Source of the DNA: Thermoplasmata archaeon
GTDB taxonomy: Archaea; Thermoplasmatota; DTKX01; JAHFTX01
NCBI GenBank assembly: GCA_023265395.1
Contig: JAHFTX010000014.1
Coordinates: forward strand, 1 to 57,729
DNA: 57,729 nucleotides
Direction of reading: 5' to 3'
In this document: in pieces, positions 1 through 9,869 of the stretch
Numbering within the stretch: the first letter of the stretch is position 1
How the letters are laid out: each line of letters begins with the position of its first letter
Translations under genes and position numbers: made by a program
The notes under the pieces: generated by a model
Told to the model about the DNA's origin: nothing
The model's database searches: none
Seen by the model: the letters and a program-made list of their open reading frames with translations, nothing else

Positions 1-120
1 GGTCAGGGTGGAGGGTTGCAGGGTCGAGCTGACCTGGGCTGCCACCGGGGCCAGGGGCGCCAGGGCAAGGCTCGACAGGAGGAGCAACAGGACGGTCGAA
101 ACCGCGGAGGTACGGTTCAT
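1..120 (-). CDS. Secreted or membrane protein, N-terminal fragment only
   Basis: The gene starts at an ATG at 118-120 and runs off the left edge of the window, so only 40 residues are visible. They form a classic Sec signal peptide: a short N-terminus with an Arg (MNRTSAVS), a Leu-rich core (TVLLLLLSSLALAPLA) and an Ala-containing cleavage region (PVAAQ) followed by Ser/Thr-rich mature sequence. The protein is therefore exported or membrane-anchored. Its function cannot be read from this fragment. It is divergent from the CMP-sugar synthetase gene, and the 79-base gap between them should carry both promoters. Confidence 0.7.
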   Translation of the reverse strand, partial: MNRTSAVSTVLLLLLSSLALAPLAPVAAQVSSTLQPSTLT

Positions 121-199
121 AGCTTCGCGAATTTGGGTAGTGTTTTAAGAACTTTCGGTGCAAATAGGCCTCAGTCAGCCCTCTTGGAGCCTCCAGACC

Positions 200-909
200 A
201 TGCCCAGCCCCCGCCACCCCCTGCGAATCCTTGGGGTCGTCCCTGCCCGGGGCGGCTCCAAAGGCCTGCCCGGGAAGAACCTCGCCCCCATTGGCGGCCT
301 GCCCCTGGTGGTCCATGCCATCCGCGCCGCAATGGAGGCTCGGTGCATCGATACCTTGGTGGTCAGCACCGAGGATCCGCAAATCGCTGCAGCGGCTGAG
401 GCGGAGGTGCCGGGGATCGTCCTCGACCGCCCCGCCGAACTAGCCAGCGACACCGCGACCACCGATGCCGTCGTCGTCGACGCGCTGCAGCGCATGGAGG
501 CACGCACCGGTGCGCCCTACACCCATGTGGTGGTGCTGCAGTGCACCTCGCCGTTGCGAACGGCCGAGCACATCAAGGCGGGGGTGGCCCTGGCCGCCAG
601 CAGCGGCGCCGACGAGGTGGTCGCCGTGACGGCGGCGGAGTTCCCGCCCCATTGGATGTTCCAGATGCACCAGGGAGGAGAACTCACCCCGCTGATCCCG
701 GGCCCGCTGCACCGGGCACGCCGTCAGGACCTGCCGCAGGTGGTGCGTCCCAACGGTGCCCTCTACGTGCGCACCCGCGCCTGCGTGCTGCAACGGCCGA
801 CCCCGGCGCGCTCGGTGGGACTGCTCCTCGATGCCGTCAGCGGTATCGACATCGATGACGCCGGCGACCTCGCCGAGGCGGCAGAGCACTACGAGCGGCG
901 GCACGGCGC

Positions 910-916
<7 letters not shown>
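200..916 (+). CDS. neuA: Acylneuraminate cytidylyltransferase-like CMP-sugar synthetase
   Basis: Predicted to activate a nonulosonic acid (sialic, legionaminic or pseudaminic type) with CTP to give the CMP-sugar used for surface glycans. The N-terminus carries the family signature VVPARGGSKGLPGKN (about residues 11-25), the nucleotide-binding loop. LQCTSPLR follows, the counterpart of the LQPTSPLR motif, and a late RPNGALY motif is typical of the family. The 238 aa length fits. I chose the ATG at 200 because it sits just before the first strand and has a GGAG upstream; an in-frame GTG at 158 would add 14 residues. The stop overlaps the convergent mutase gene by 7 bases. The exact sugar substrate is not determinable. 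Confidence 0.85.
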
Positions 917-2649
<1,733 letters not shown>

Positions 2650-2680
2650 CTGCGCCCTCCTTCCCTTGACGTCAGCGCCG

Positions 2681-2688
2681 TACTAAAG
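2681..2688 (-). promoter_or_regulatory. TATA-like element for the mutase gene
   Basis: Read on the minus strand this is CTTTAGTA, 32-39 bases before the mutase start codon. That position fits an archaeal TATA box with a very short leader that holds the AAGGAGG site. Confidence 0.4.
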
Positions 2689-2812
2689 CTCTGGCCCTGC
2701 GGCTGGGTCGGTAGGGCGAATCAAAGCCTCTGACCGGAGCGCTCAAAACCCTTCCAAAGCGTCTGACCGCAAAGGGGACCCCCGCAGCGGTCACGGGGAG
2801 GACTGTGAGCAC

Positions 2813-4537
2813 ATGCACAACCTGAGCCTCTCCCGACGAAACGCCTCGCGGCCCCAGCGTCCGCGATCGATGACGACCAAACGATCGGCTGCGAGCGTGG
2901 GGATGATCCTCCTCTTCCTCCCGATGCTGGTGGCGCTGCCTGCATCGGCGATGTGCGTCGGGAGCGTTGGACCGTTGGGACTGTTGGAACTCCCCCCTGC
3001 CGAGGGATGCGGCTGTACGGAACCGGCCGCGCCGGCGGGCCCCGCCCCCCCGGTGCTCCCCGCGGCGCCGCTGCTGCTGGGCGCAGGTCAGAACGGCACC
3101 ATCCCCTTCTCCGTCGACGAACCCGTCAACTTCACCATCGACATCGCGGCCAGCGGGCCGCCCCTGAGCTGGGAACCGCAGCGCTCCGACCTGCACATGC
3201 AGCGCCTCGACGCAACCGGTGGCATCGCTGCCGATGTCCCACTTGAGGCCGAACAGGAGACCGCCGGGAGCGCCCATCAACTGTCGGGGTACCTGCGCAG
3301 TGAGGGGACCTACCGGTTCCACATCGACCTCGACCCGGCGCGGGCAGGCGAGCCGGCTACAGCCCGTGCGCACTTCTGGTTCGACACGTGGGAGCGGGAG
3401 GACGAGCCTGACTCCACCTACCCCAACGAGGCCGACGCCTACAGCCTCTACTACGAACCGGTGGCGTACACCCCACCGATCGCCCAGGGTTGGGACGAGA
3501 ACACCGGGCTCGGGAACATCAGTGCGGGCATCCCCTTCGACGTCCTGGTCACCATCGACCGGCCGGTCCGGTTCCTCGGATCCTGGGATTTCATCTCCGT
3601 CCTCGACCCCAGTTTCTCCCTCGAGGGGTTCGATTTCACCCTCGTCCGCACAGGGGCCAACGGCTCGGCACCAACGGAGGTCCCACTGCGGGAGGTCCCT
3701 GCCTACTCGAAGCTCCTCGACTACTCAATCTCACAGCGAATCGGCTTCGCGGTCTCTGGCGACGTGGGGGAATACGTCCTGACGATCGAGGCCCCCACCG
3801 AGGGGATCACGCCCGGCGCGATAGCGCGACTGTCGGTGAGCGCACCGCCCCCCCGGGGCCCTGCCATCGCTTGCGCCTCCGGTGGCACCACCCAGGTCCG
3901 CTTGCTGCCCAACGGGATGGCGGCGCTGGCCCTGGGGACCCTCGCGGCGGTCCTGGGCTATCTTGGCGCGACCGAGAACGGCCGCTACGGCGCCCACCGC
4001 TTGCGCCGCAGGCTGCGTCCCGGCAGCGAGGCGGGGGTGCTCGACAACTTCACCCGCGGACGCATCTACGGGTACATCCAGGCCAACCCGGGCGCCTCCA
4101 TCAGCGAGCTGCGGCGGCAGATGGCCATCAGCAATGGCACGGCCATCCACCACCTGGAGCTGCTCGAGGGGGAAGGCCTCGTCCTCTCCCAGCGGGATGG
4201 CGTGCGTCGGCGCTTCTACCCTCCCGTCACCGGCAGCAGCGTGCCCACGTTGCGCACGCTCAGCTTGACCCAGGGACTGATCCTCGACCTCGTGCGGGAC
4301 CACCCCGGCATCGGGCAGCGAGAGATCGCGACGCGCGCCCGTGCGTCATCCCAGGTGGTGAGCTACCATCTTCGCAACCTCGAGGATGGCGGGTTGGTGC
4401 GGGCGGAGTTCGTCCGGGGCGCCAAGAGGTTGTGGCTGCGGCCCGAGCGGGTGCGCCCCAACGCCGACGGGAGCTATCAACTGGCCGATGGCACGGTGCT
4501 GACACGGCAGCTCGCATCGGAGGGCGCCACGACGTAG
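2813..4537 (+). CDS. Membrane-anchored surface sensor with two C-terminal winged-helix domains
   Basis: A one-component regulator candidate of 574 aa. Residues about 20-47 are a signal peptide or signal anchor (LLFLPMLVALPASA). Residues 50-350 form a Cys-poor, beta-rich extracellular region. A single membrane segment follows at about 364-386. Two cytoplasmic ArsR/MarR-like winged-helix domains come next, the first near 409-470 (starting LDNFTRGRIYGYIQANPG) and the second near 483-550. Inferred role: sensing an extracellular or envelope state and controlling transcription while tethered to the membrane. The ATG at 2813 has a GGGAGGA site about 11 bases upstream; an internal ATG at 2870 is an alternative. 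The neighbour at 5177-7816 has the same architecture. The ligand and target genes are unknown. Confidence 0.75.
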   Translation: MHNLSLSRRNASRPQRPRSMTTKRSAASVGMILLFLPMLVALPASAMCVGSVGPLGLLELPPAEGCGCTEPAAPAGPAPPVLPAAPLLLGAGQNGTIPFSVDEPVNFTIDIAASGPPLSWEPQRSDLHMQRLDATGGIAADVPLEAEQETAGSAHQLSGYLRSEGTYRFHIDLDPARAGEPATARAHFWFDTWEREDEPDSTYPNEADAYSLYYEPVAYTPPIAQGWDENTGLGNISAGIPFDVLVTIDRPVRFLGSWDFISVLDPSFSLEGFDFTLVRTGANGSAPTEVPLREVPAYSKLLDYSISQRIGFAVSGDVGEYVLTIEAPTEGITPGAIARLSVSAPPPRGPAIACASGGTTQVRLLPNGMAALALGTLAAVLGYLGATENGRYGAHRLRRRLRPGSEAGVLDNFTRGRIYGYIQANPGASISELRRQMAISNGTAIHHLELLEGEGLVLSQRDGVRRRFYPPVTGSSVPTLRTLSLTQGLILDLVRDHPGIGQREIATRARASSQVVSYHLRNLEDGGLVRAEFVRGAKRLWLRPERVRPNADGSYQLADGTVLTRQLASEGATT

Positions 4538-4590
4538 CCGTCGCACCGAGCACCGGCAGCCTTGAGCGGCGGCCGTCCGATGCAGCGCCC

Positions 4591-5157
4591 ATGGGCGAGG
4601 CGCTGCACGGCGTCGCCGTGGTCGATGTCGAGACCACCGGGCTGGGCGAGGCGGTCGGTCGCCTCGATGGCATCGTGCAGGTGGGGATCGCGTGGTTGAG
4701 CGCCACCGGACCACAGGCGTGGTCGATGGTGTGCAACCCCGGCGAGCCCTATCTGCGCGATGGGCGCGCCGCCGAGGCGCTGGCGGTCTCGAGGCTCCCC
4801 GTGCTGGCGATCAGGGCGGCCCCCGCGGCCCAGGAGGCGGCCGGCCGGATGCAGACGCTTCTTGGGCGCCTTGCCGATGCGCAGCAGGGGCTGACCCTGC
4901 ACGCCTTCAACGCGGCCTTCGACCGCAGCTTCCTCAGTCAGCCCCCCTGGGACCTCGACCGCGCCCGCTGGGGTCCCTGCCTGATGCGCACGGCGGCCGC
5001 GGCCCTGCGCAGCGGTGGGGCCGAGCGCATCGCGCTGCGGCGCGCCTGCGAGGGGCTGGGGATACCCTTCGACCCCACCACGGCCCATGACGCGGCGGCC
5101 GATGCACTGGCGGCGCTCCGCATCTGGCAGGAGCTGCGGCGACGGGGCGCGCTCTGA
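4591..5157 (+). CDS. DnaQ-like 3'-5' exonuclease (DEDDh)
   Basis: A 188 aa member of the proofreading-exonuclease fold. All three Exo motifs are present: VVDVETTG (Exo I, Asp and Glu, near residue 10), LHAFNAAFDRSFL (Exo II, Asp, near residue 111) and HDAAADALA (Exo III, His and Asp, near residue 171). Such proteins remove nucleotides from DNA or RNA 3' ends in replication, repair or RNA turnover; which of these applies cannot be told. The ATG at 4591 is chosen because it lies directly before the first strand. It follows the upstream regulator gene by 53 bases and converges with the large regulator gene downstream. Confidence 0.85.
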   Translation: MGEALHGVAVVDVETTGLGEAVGRLDGIVQVGIAWLSATGPQAWSMVCNPGEPYLRDGRAAEALAVSRLPVLAIRAAPAAQEAAGRMQTLLGRLADAQQGLTLHAFNAAFDRSFLSQPPWDLDRARWGPCLMRTAAAALRSGGAERIALRRACEGLGIPFDPTTAHDAAADALAALRIWQELRRRGAL

Positions 5158-5176
5158 GCCGGCCCTCACTGGGCCC

Positions 5177-7816
5177 TCACGGCGCGGGGGTCGTCACCAC
5201 CAATGCGGTGGTGGCAAAGAGCAGCGTGCGCCCCAGCTTCCGCTCGCTGCGCACGAACCCCTTCTGCTCGAGGGAGCGCACATGGTAGTGGACGGTGCTG
5301 GGCGCCAACTCCAGTTGCCGCGCCACCTGCCGCTGACTCAACCCCGGCGCCGAGGTGATCGCGGCGAGGATGATCCGTTGCAGTCGCGAGAGCGCGCTGG
5401 TGGCCGGGTCGCCCTCGAGGCGCATCCGCGCCGGGTAGAAGCAGCGGCAGTGGCCCTCCGCGCGCGAGCGGATCAGCCCCTCGCGCTCGAGCATCTGCAG
5501 ATGGTAGGCCAGGGCACCGTTGCCCACCGCCAACGCCGCCTTGATGGCGTTGAAGTGCTCCCCGGGGTTGGCCTCGATGTACCCGTAGATGCGCCCACGG
5601 GTGAAGTTGTCGAGCAGTTCGTCTCGCCGCACGCGCGAGTAGAGCGGGACCAGCACCAACCCCACCAGGTGAATCTTGAACAGCTCGTTGCTGCCGATCG
5701 AGAGCGCCAGCACCGTCAGCGCGACGAGGCTGATCGCGGCGGTGGCGGTGGGCACCTGCGAAGGGGGTGGCACCAGCGGGCGCACCCGGAAGGTGGCGAC
5801 GTTGTCGGTGGCATCCCAATCGCCGTCGAGGACCAGCTGCACCGACAGCGACCGCGTCGAAGGGCTGACGCTCAGGGGCAGCGCCATCGCCAACCGTCCG
5901 CGCGGCTGCAGCGGCGGCAGGTCGCGCTGCACGACGCTGCCGTTGTGGACGACGACGCGGACCTTGGCCCCACTGGTGGGGAAGGCCGCCTCGTTGTCGA
6001 CCCACAGCACCAGGTAGCGCACCCCGGGGGCGACCTGCAGCAGACTCCCCGGCGGCAGGGTGTGGATGGGCCCGGCCATCGTCGGATAGGGGCTGAGCAA
6101 CGCCCCGCTGATGTGCAGGTCCTTGGCCACCACGGTCACCGACAGGGTCGTCGAATCGAAGATGGTCCCCGTCCCACAGGTGAGAACGGCCACCGATTCC
6201 CCGGGGGAGGCGCCCTGCGGGACGTCGACCTCGGCGACGATCGTGGTGCGCTCGCCGGGGGGCAGCCCCGTCGCAGGCGGGTAGGTCCTCACCCAGGGCG
6301 CCGCCGCTCCACCGAGGGTGCAGCCGTACTGGTCGATCGGGGTGTTGCCGAGGTTGAGGATCTCAAAGGGGACGATCGCCCGGTGGTCGCCGGCGGGGTT
6401 GAGTGCCACCGCCGGGGTGGTGAATCGCACCTGCAAGGCTGGGCGTGCGGCGACGTCGATGGTGGTGGCGGCATCGACGACGATCCCTTCGGGCGCGGCG
6501 ATGGCATGGACCGTCACCACCGCTCCACCGGCAGGGGTCAGGGTCGGGTCCGGCGGCAGCTGCAGCTGCAGGGGCAGGGTCCGCTCCGTACCGCCGGCGA
6601 TGTAGAGCGGGCCTGCTGGCAGACCGCTGACACTCCAGCCGACGGGGAGCTCGGCGCTGAGGATCGGCGCGAGGTCGGCGGTGCCGCTGGCCCGCAGGTG
6701 CAGCTGCAGGGGCGTCCGTGCTCCTGGCTCCACGACCGCCAGGGTGGGCTCGAACCATGCCACGAGCCCGGCGACGGCGCTGACGGAGATCCGCACCGGC
6801 GCGCTACCGACCGCCCCTCCGGCGACCGCCTCGAGGAACACCAGGTGGTCGCCCGGCGTCGCCCAGGGGGGCACCGCCAGCGCCACGGTGGTGGTCCAAC
6901 CGGCCCCGGCGGCCAGCTGGCCAGGGGCGCCCTTGCTCTGGAGTCCCCAGCCGCTGGGGAGGGTGCTGCTGGAGAGCTGCAGCTGCTCTGGGCCGTTTCC
7001 TTCGTTGGTGACGGTCAACCGCACCAGTCCCACCGCACCGGGCGCCAGCTGCAGCTCGTCGCGGTCGAGGGTGACCGCCAGCGCGTGGGTCTGCGTGACC
7101 CGGGCGATCCCCTGGGCATAGGTTGCGACCGACGGGTCGGCGAGCGACGTCGCCGCCACGGCGATCTGCATCCCCACTTCGACGGCAGGGGCGTCGGGGT
7201 CGGCCTGCACCTGGAGCGCCACGATGGTGTGCTCGTGGGCGCCCAGCGGACCCACGAGGGCACCATCGGGGAGCTCCACCCCCACGAAGGGCGAGCTGGC
7301 GCTGGCTTCGACGAGGAAGCTATCGATGCCGTTGCCGAGGTTGGTCACCCCCACGAAGGTGCGCAGGGGTATCCCCGGGCGCAGGTCCAGCGGACCGAAG
7401 GGGATCACCTGCACGGCCGGGAGCAACGGGACGGTCAACGTCAGCGCCGCACCACCATCGGCGATCGCGATGTAGGTCCAGTAGTCCCCTGCAAGAGCGC
7501 CGACGGCATCGACCTCGAGCACCAGCACCTGGGTCTGGCCCGGGGGAATCTGCGGCAGCGGCGACCCCTGGGGATCGCGTACCTGCCAGCTCCACCCCTG
7601 CAGCAGGCCCAGCACCTGCGGCTGCGACGAGACCTCGGTGGGACCCTCATTGGTGGCGTGCAGCGCCACCAGGAAGGTGTGCTCGCCCACCGAGACGTGG
7701 TGGGCCACCGAATCGATGGTGACGCTCAGCAGCGGGGTGCGCGGTTGCGTCGGCGCCGCCGACGCCAGCGGGAGCACCATCGCCGCCAGCAGCAGCACGA
7801 GGGGGAGGCGGGCCAT
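5177..7816 (-). CDS. Very large membrane surface sensor with two winged-helix domains
   Basis: An 879 aa protein with the same plan as the gene at 2813-4537 but a much larger exterior. It has a signal peptide (MARLPLVLLLAAMVLPLASA) and then about 670 extracellular residues that look like serial beta-sandwich repeats with recurring VTNEG/VTNLG/ILNLGN and PPG/APG turns (CARDB or NEW3-like). A membrane segment lies near 690-725. Two winged-helix domains follow, near 731-795 (LLDNFTRGRIYGYIEANPG) and 809-870. The shared FTRGRIYGYI-x-ANPG motif shows common ancestry with the other sensor. I chose the ATG at 7816 because it begins the signal peptide; upstream in-frame sequence would place 44 basic residues before it. 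A TATA-like element lies 30 bases upstream. Confidence 0.78.
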   Translation of the reverse strand: MARLPLVLLLAAMVLPLASAAPTQPRTPLLSVTIDSVAHHVSVGEHTFLVALHATNEGPTEVSSQPQVLGLLQGWSWQVRDPQGSPLPQIPPGQTQVLVLEVDAVGALAGDYWTYIAIADGGAALTLTVPLLPAVQVIPFGPLDLRPGIPLRTFVGVTNLGNGIDSFLVEASASSPFVGVELPDGALVGPLGAHEHTIVALQVQADPDAPAVEVGMQIAVAATSLADPSVATYAQGIARVTQTHALAVTLDRDELQLAPGAVGLVRLTVTNEGNGPEQLQLSSSTLPSGWGLQSKGAPGQLAAGAGWTTTVALAVPPWATPGDHLVFLEAVAGGAVGSAPVRISVSAVAGLVAWFEPTLAVVEPGARTPLQLHLRASGTADLAPILSAELPVGWSVSGLPAGPLYIAGGTERTLPLQLQLPPDPTLTPAGGAVVTVHAIAAPEGIVVDAATTIDVAARPALQVRFTTPAVALNPAGDHRAIVPFEILNLGNTPIDQYGCTLGGAAAPWVRTYPPATGLPPGERTTIVAEVDVPQGASPGESVAVLTCGTGTIFDSTTLSVTVVAKDLHISGALLSPYPTMAGPIHTLPPGSLLQVAPGVRYLVLWVDNEAAFPTSGAKVRVVVHNGSVVQRDLPPLQPRGRLAMALPLSVSPSTRSLSVQLVLDGDWDATDNVATFRVRPLVPPPSQVPTATAAISLVALTVLALSIGSNELFKIHLVGLVLVPLYSRVRRDELLDNFTRGRIYGYIEANPGEHFNAIKAALAVGNGALAYHLQMLEREGLIRSRAEGHCRCFYPARMRLEGDPATSALSRLQRIILAAITSAPGLSQRQVARQLELAPSTVHYHVRSLEQKGFVRSERKLGRTLLFATTALVVTTPAP

Positions 7817-7845
7817 AGGTCGGGCCGCAAGGGTGGGCGGGCGCG

Positions 7846-7855
7846 CTATTTGAAG
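7846..7855 (-). promoter_or_regulatory. TATA-like element for the large surface sensor
   Basis: The minus strand reads CTTCAAATAG about 30 bases before the ATG at 7816. This predicts a nearly leaderless mRNA and supports that start over the longer reading. Confidence 0.45.
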
Positions 7856-7900
7856 TTTCGAGGGCCCCACCTCACCACCCCCCCTGCGGTGGGGGCGGGG

Positions 7901-7908
7901 CTTAAAAA
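7901..7908 (+). promoter_or_regulatory. TATA box for gcvT-gcvH
   Basis: CTTAAAAA stands out in GC-rich surroundings in the divergent gap. With the usual spacing, transcription would begin near 7930, about 50 bases before the gcvT ATG. Confidence 0.55.
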
Positions 7909-7979
7909 CCATCGTGGGGCGACTTCGCACACGCCGAGGGTGCGACAAGGCCTATGTGGGGGGGGCCGTTGCGGCAGCG

Positions 7980-9107
7980 ATGGCGCAGTTGCTCCGCACG
8001 CCCCTGTACGATGCCCACGTCAGCGCCGGGGGGCGGATGGTGCCCTTTGGGGGCTATGAGCTCCCCGTGCAGTATGGGGGGATCATCGAGGAGCACCAGG
8101 CGGTGCGCACCGCCGTGGGCCTCTTCGACGTCTCCCACATGGGCCAGGTGTTCCTGCAGGGCCGTGCCGTCGAGGCGCTGTTGCACCGCTGCTTCACCAA
8201 CAACCACGCCAAGAGCAAGGTCGGGGAGTTGCGCTATACCTTCCTGCTCGACGAGCGCGGGCGCATCAAGGACGACATGATCGTCTATCGCCTCGACGCC
8301 GAGCGCTTCCTGACGATCCCCAACGCCGCGACCACGCCGATGGTGGTCGCGTGGCTGCAGGAGCACGCTCCCGTGGGCGCGACGGTCCTCGACCAATCGG
8401 CGGCGCACTTCTGCCTGGCCCTGCAGGGGCCGGCGGCGCAGCGCACCCTGGCTACCCTCGCCCCTGGGACCGACTGGGGGGCCCAGGAATTCTTCACCTT
8501 GCGGTACGTCGACCTGGGGCTCACCGCGCGCGTGCTGGTCAGCCGCAGCGGCTACACCGGCGAGGACGGCTTCGAGCTTGTCGGCCCGGCGGCGGAGGCG
8601 CCGCTGCTGTGGCAGCGCCTGCTGCAGGCGGGTGCGGCCTTTGGGATCAAGCCCTGCGGACTGGGGGCCCGCGACACGTTGCGCATGGAGAAGGGGTTCC
8701 TGCTCAGCGGCCAGGACTTCCACGACGATCGCACACCGCTGGAGGCCAACACCGAGTTCGCGGTCCGCTACGACCATGACTTCATCGGTCGCGCGGCCCT
8801 CGAGGAGCAGAAGCGCGTCGGCGGCTACGCCCACTTTTGTGGCCTTGTCCTGCAGGAGCACCGCGGCGTGCCGCGGGCCCACTTCCCGGTGCTCTTCGAG
8901 GGGACCCAGGTGGGAGTGCTCTCCTCGGGGACGCTCAGCCCGACCCTGGGAAAGGGCATCGGCCTCTGCTACCTGCCCGACCCCCTCGACCGGCCGGGCA
9001 CGACGGTGCACGTGCAGGTGCGCGACCGCGCCGTGCCGGCGACCGTCACCGCCTTCCCGTTGGTGCCCAAGCCCGCGCCACCCTCGACCCCCGCTGGGAC
9101 CGCCTAG
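7980..9107 (+). CDS. gcvT: Aminomethyltransferase, glycine cleavage T protein
   Basis: Transfers the methylene group from lipoyl-bound aminomethyl on H protein to tetrahydrofolate, releasing ammonia. The 375 aa length is normal. The start LLRTPLYDAHVSAGGRMVPF and the following FDVSHMGQ are hallmark N-terminal GcvT segments. SRSGYTGEDGFEL and LGARDTLRMEKGF (folate-binding region) also match. The ATG at 7980 is chosen because the family starts a few residues before LYDAH. gcvH lies 73 bases downstream on the same strand, so the two are probably co-transcribed. The P-protein subunits are at 23.6-26.5 kb in a separate operon. Confidence 0.95.
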   Translation: MAQLLRTPLYDAHVSAGGRMVPFGGYELPVQYGGIIEEHQAVRTAVGLFDVSHMGQVFLQGRAVEALLHRCFTNNHAKSKVGELRYTFLLDERGRIKDDMIVYRLDAERFLTIPNAATTPMVVAWLQEHAPVGATVLDQSAAHFCLALQGPAAQRTLATLAPGTDWGAQEFFTLRYVDLGLTARVLVSRSGYTGEDGFELVGPAAEAPLLWQRLLQAGAAFGIKPCGLGARDTLRMEKGFLLSGQDFHDDRTPLEANTEFAVRYDHDFIGRAALEEQKRVGGYAHFCGLVLQEHRGVPRAHFPVLFEGTQVGVLSSGTLSPTLGKGIGLCYLPDPLDRPGTTVHVQVRDRAVPATVTAFPLVPKPAPPSTPAGTA

Positions 9108-9180
9108 GCGGGGAGTGGGGGCAGGTCGCCGTCGCGTTGCCTTTTTGGGAGGGTGCACCGCTGTCTGCCCAAGGGTGTCC

Positions 9181-9564
9181 ATGACCAACGTCCCCGAGCA
9201 CCTGCGCTACACCAAGGAGCACGAATGGGTGGTCCTCAGCGGTGGCATCGCCACCGTGGGCATCACCGACCATGCCCAAGACAGCCTCAGCGACGTCGTC
9301 TTCGTCGAACTGCCGGCCGTCGGTGGCACGGTGGCCCAGTTCGCCAAGGTGGGCCTGGTCGAGAGCGTCAAGTCGGTCTCCGACCTCTACACCCCGGTCG
9401 GCGGGGAGATCGTCGAGGTCAACAAGGCCCTCGAGGGCGCTCCGGAGCTGGTCAACAGCGACCCCTATGGAAAGGGGTGGATGTGGAAGGTGCGCCCCTC
9501 CGACCCGCGGCAGGTCGAGCAGCTGCTGGGTGCCGCCGCCTACCGGGCACTGCTGGGCCACTGA
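9181..9564 (+). CDS. gcvH: Glycine cleavage system H protein
   Basis: Lipoyl carrier of the glycine cleavage system, shuttling the aminomethyl group between P, T and L proteins. It is 127 aa. The N-terminus LRYTKEHEWV and the lipoylation site ESVKSVSDLY, with Lys64 as the predicted lipoyl lysine, are canonical, as is the C-terminal NSDPYGKGWMWKV. The ATG at 9181 is chosen from these family boundaries. It follows gcvT in the same direction. A second, more divergent H protein lies at 18649-19062. Confidence 0.95.
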   Translation: MTNVPEHLRYTKEHEWVVLSGGIATVGITDHAQDSLSDVVFVELPAVGGTVAQFAKVGLVESVKSVSDLYTPVGGEIVEVNKALEGAPELVNSDPYGKGWMWKVRPSDPRQVEQLLGAAAYRALLGH

Positions 9565-9567
9565 ATC

Positions 9568-9753
9568 CTAGGCGCCCGCCGACGGTGGCGGCAGCAGGTC
9601 AGGGATGCCATCCTCGATCGGATAGCGCGCCTGGCAGCCCCCACAGCGCAGCGTCCCGCTGAGGATCTCCTCACCCGACGACGAGGTCACCTGCAGCTGC
9701 AACGTGCCGTGGCACACGGGGCACGCCAGCAGGTCCATCAGGTCGTGGCGCAT
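9568..9753 (-). CDS. Trm112-like small zinc-ribbon protein
   Basis: A 61 aa protein starting MRHDLMDLLACPVCHGTL, followed by RCGGCQARYPIEDGIPDLLPP. The paired CPVC and CGGC knuckles and the YPIxDGIPxLLP ending are the signature of the Trm112/YcaR family. In eukaryotes and archaea Trm112 is the partner that stabilises tRNA, rRNA and protein methyltransferases; the bacterial members are of unclear role. The start at 9753 gives the usual length; an in-frame ATG at 9789 would add 12 residues. It converges with gcvH, with only a few bases between the stops. Confidence 0.8.
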   Translation of the reverse strand: MRHDLMDLLACPVCHGTLQLQVTSSSGEEILSGTLRCGGCQARYPIEDGIPDLLPPPSAGA

Positions 9754-9869
9754 CGTCGCCCCAGCATCTCCCCTGAGCGAAAAACGCATCGGCGCTCCGC
9801 CCTTCGCGGCCCGAAGGAGCGGGCCACAAATGCTAAGTAGCCACCCCCGCGAAGCCAAGGTGCTGGGCG

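Noticed and set aside
3490-5157. Long start for the DnaQ-like exonuclease gene
   Set aside because: The first 367 codons lie inside the regulator gene in another frame and lack homology; the fold begins at 4591.
5015-8059. 1014-residue plus-strand frame
   Set aside because: Antisense shadow of the large surface sensor; sequence is repetitive Arg/Gly/His with no domain.
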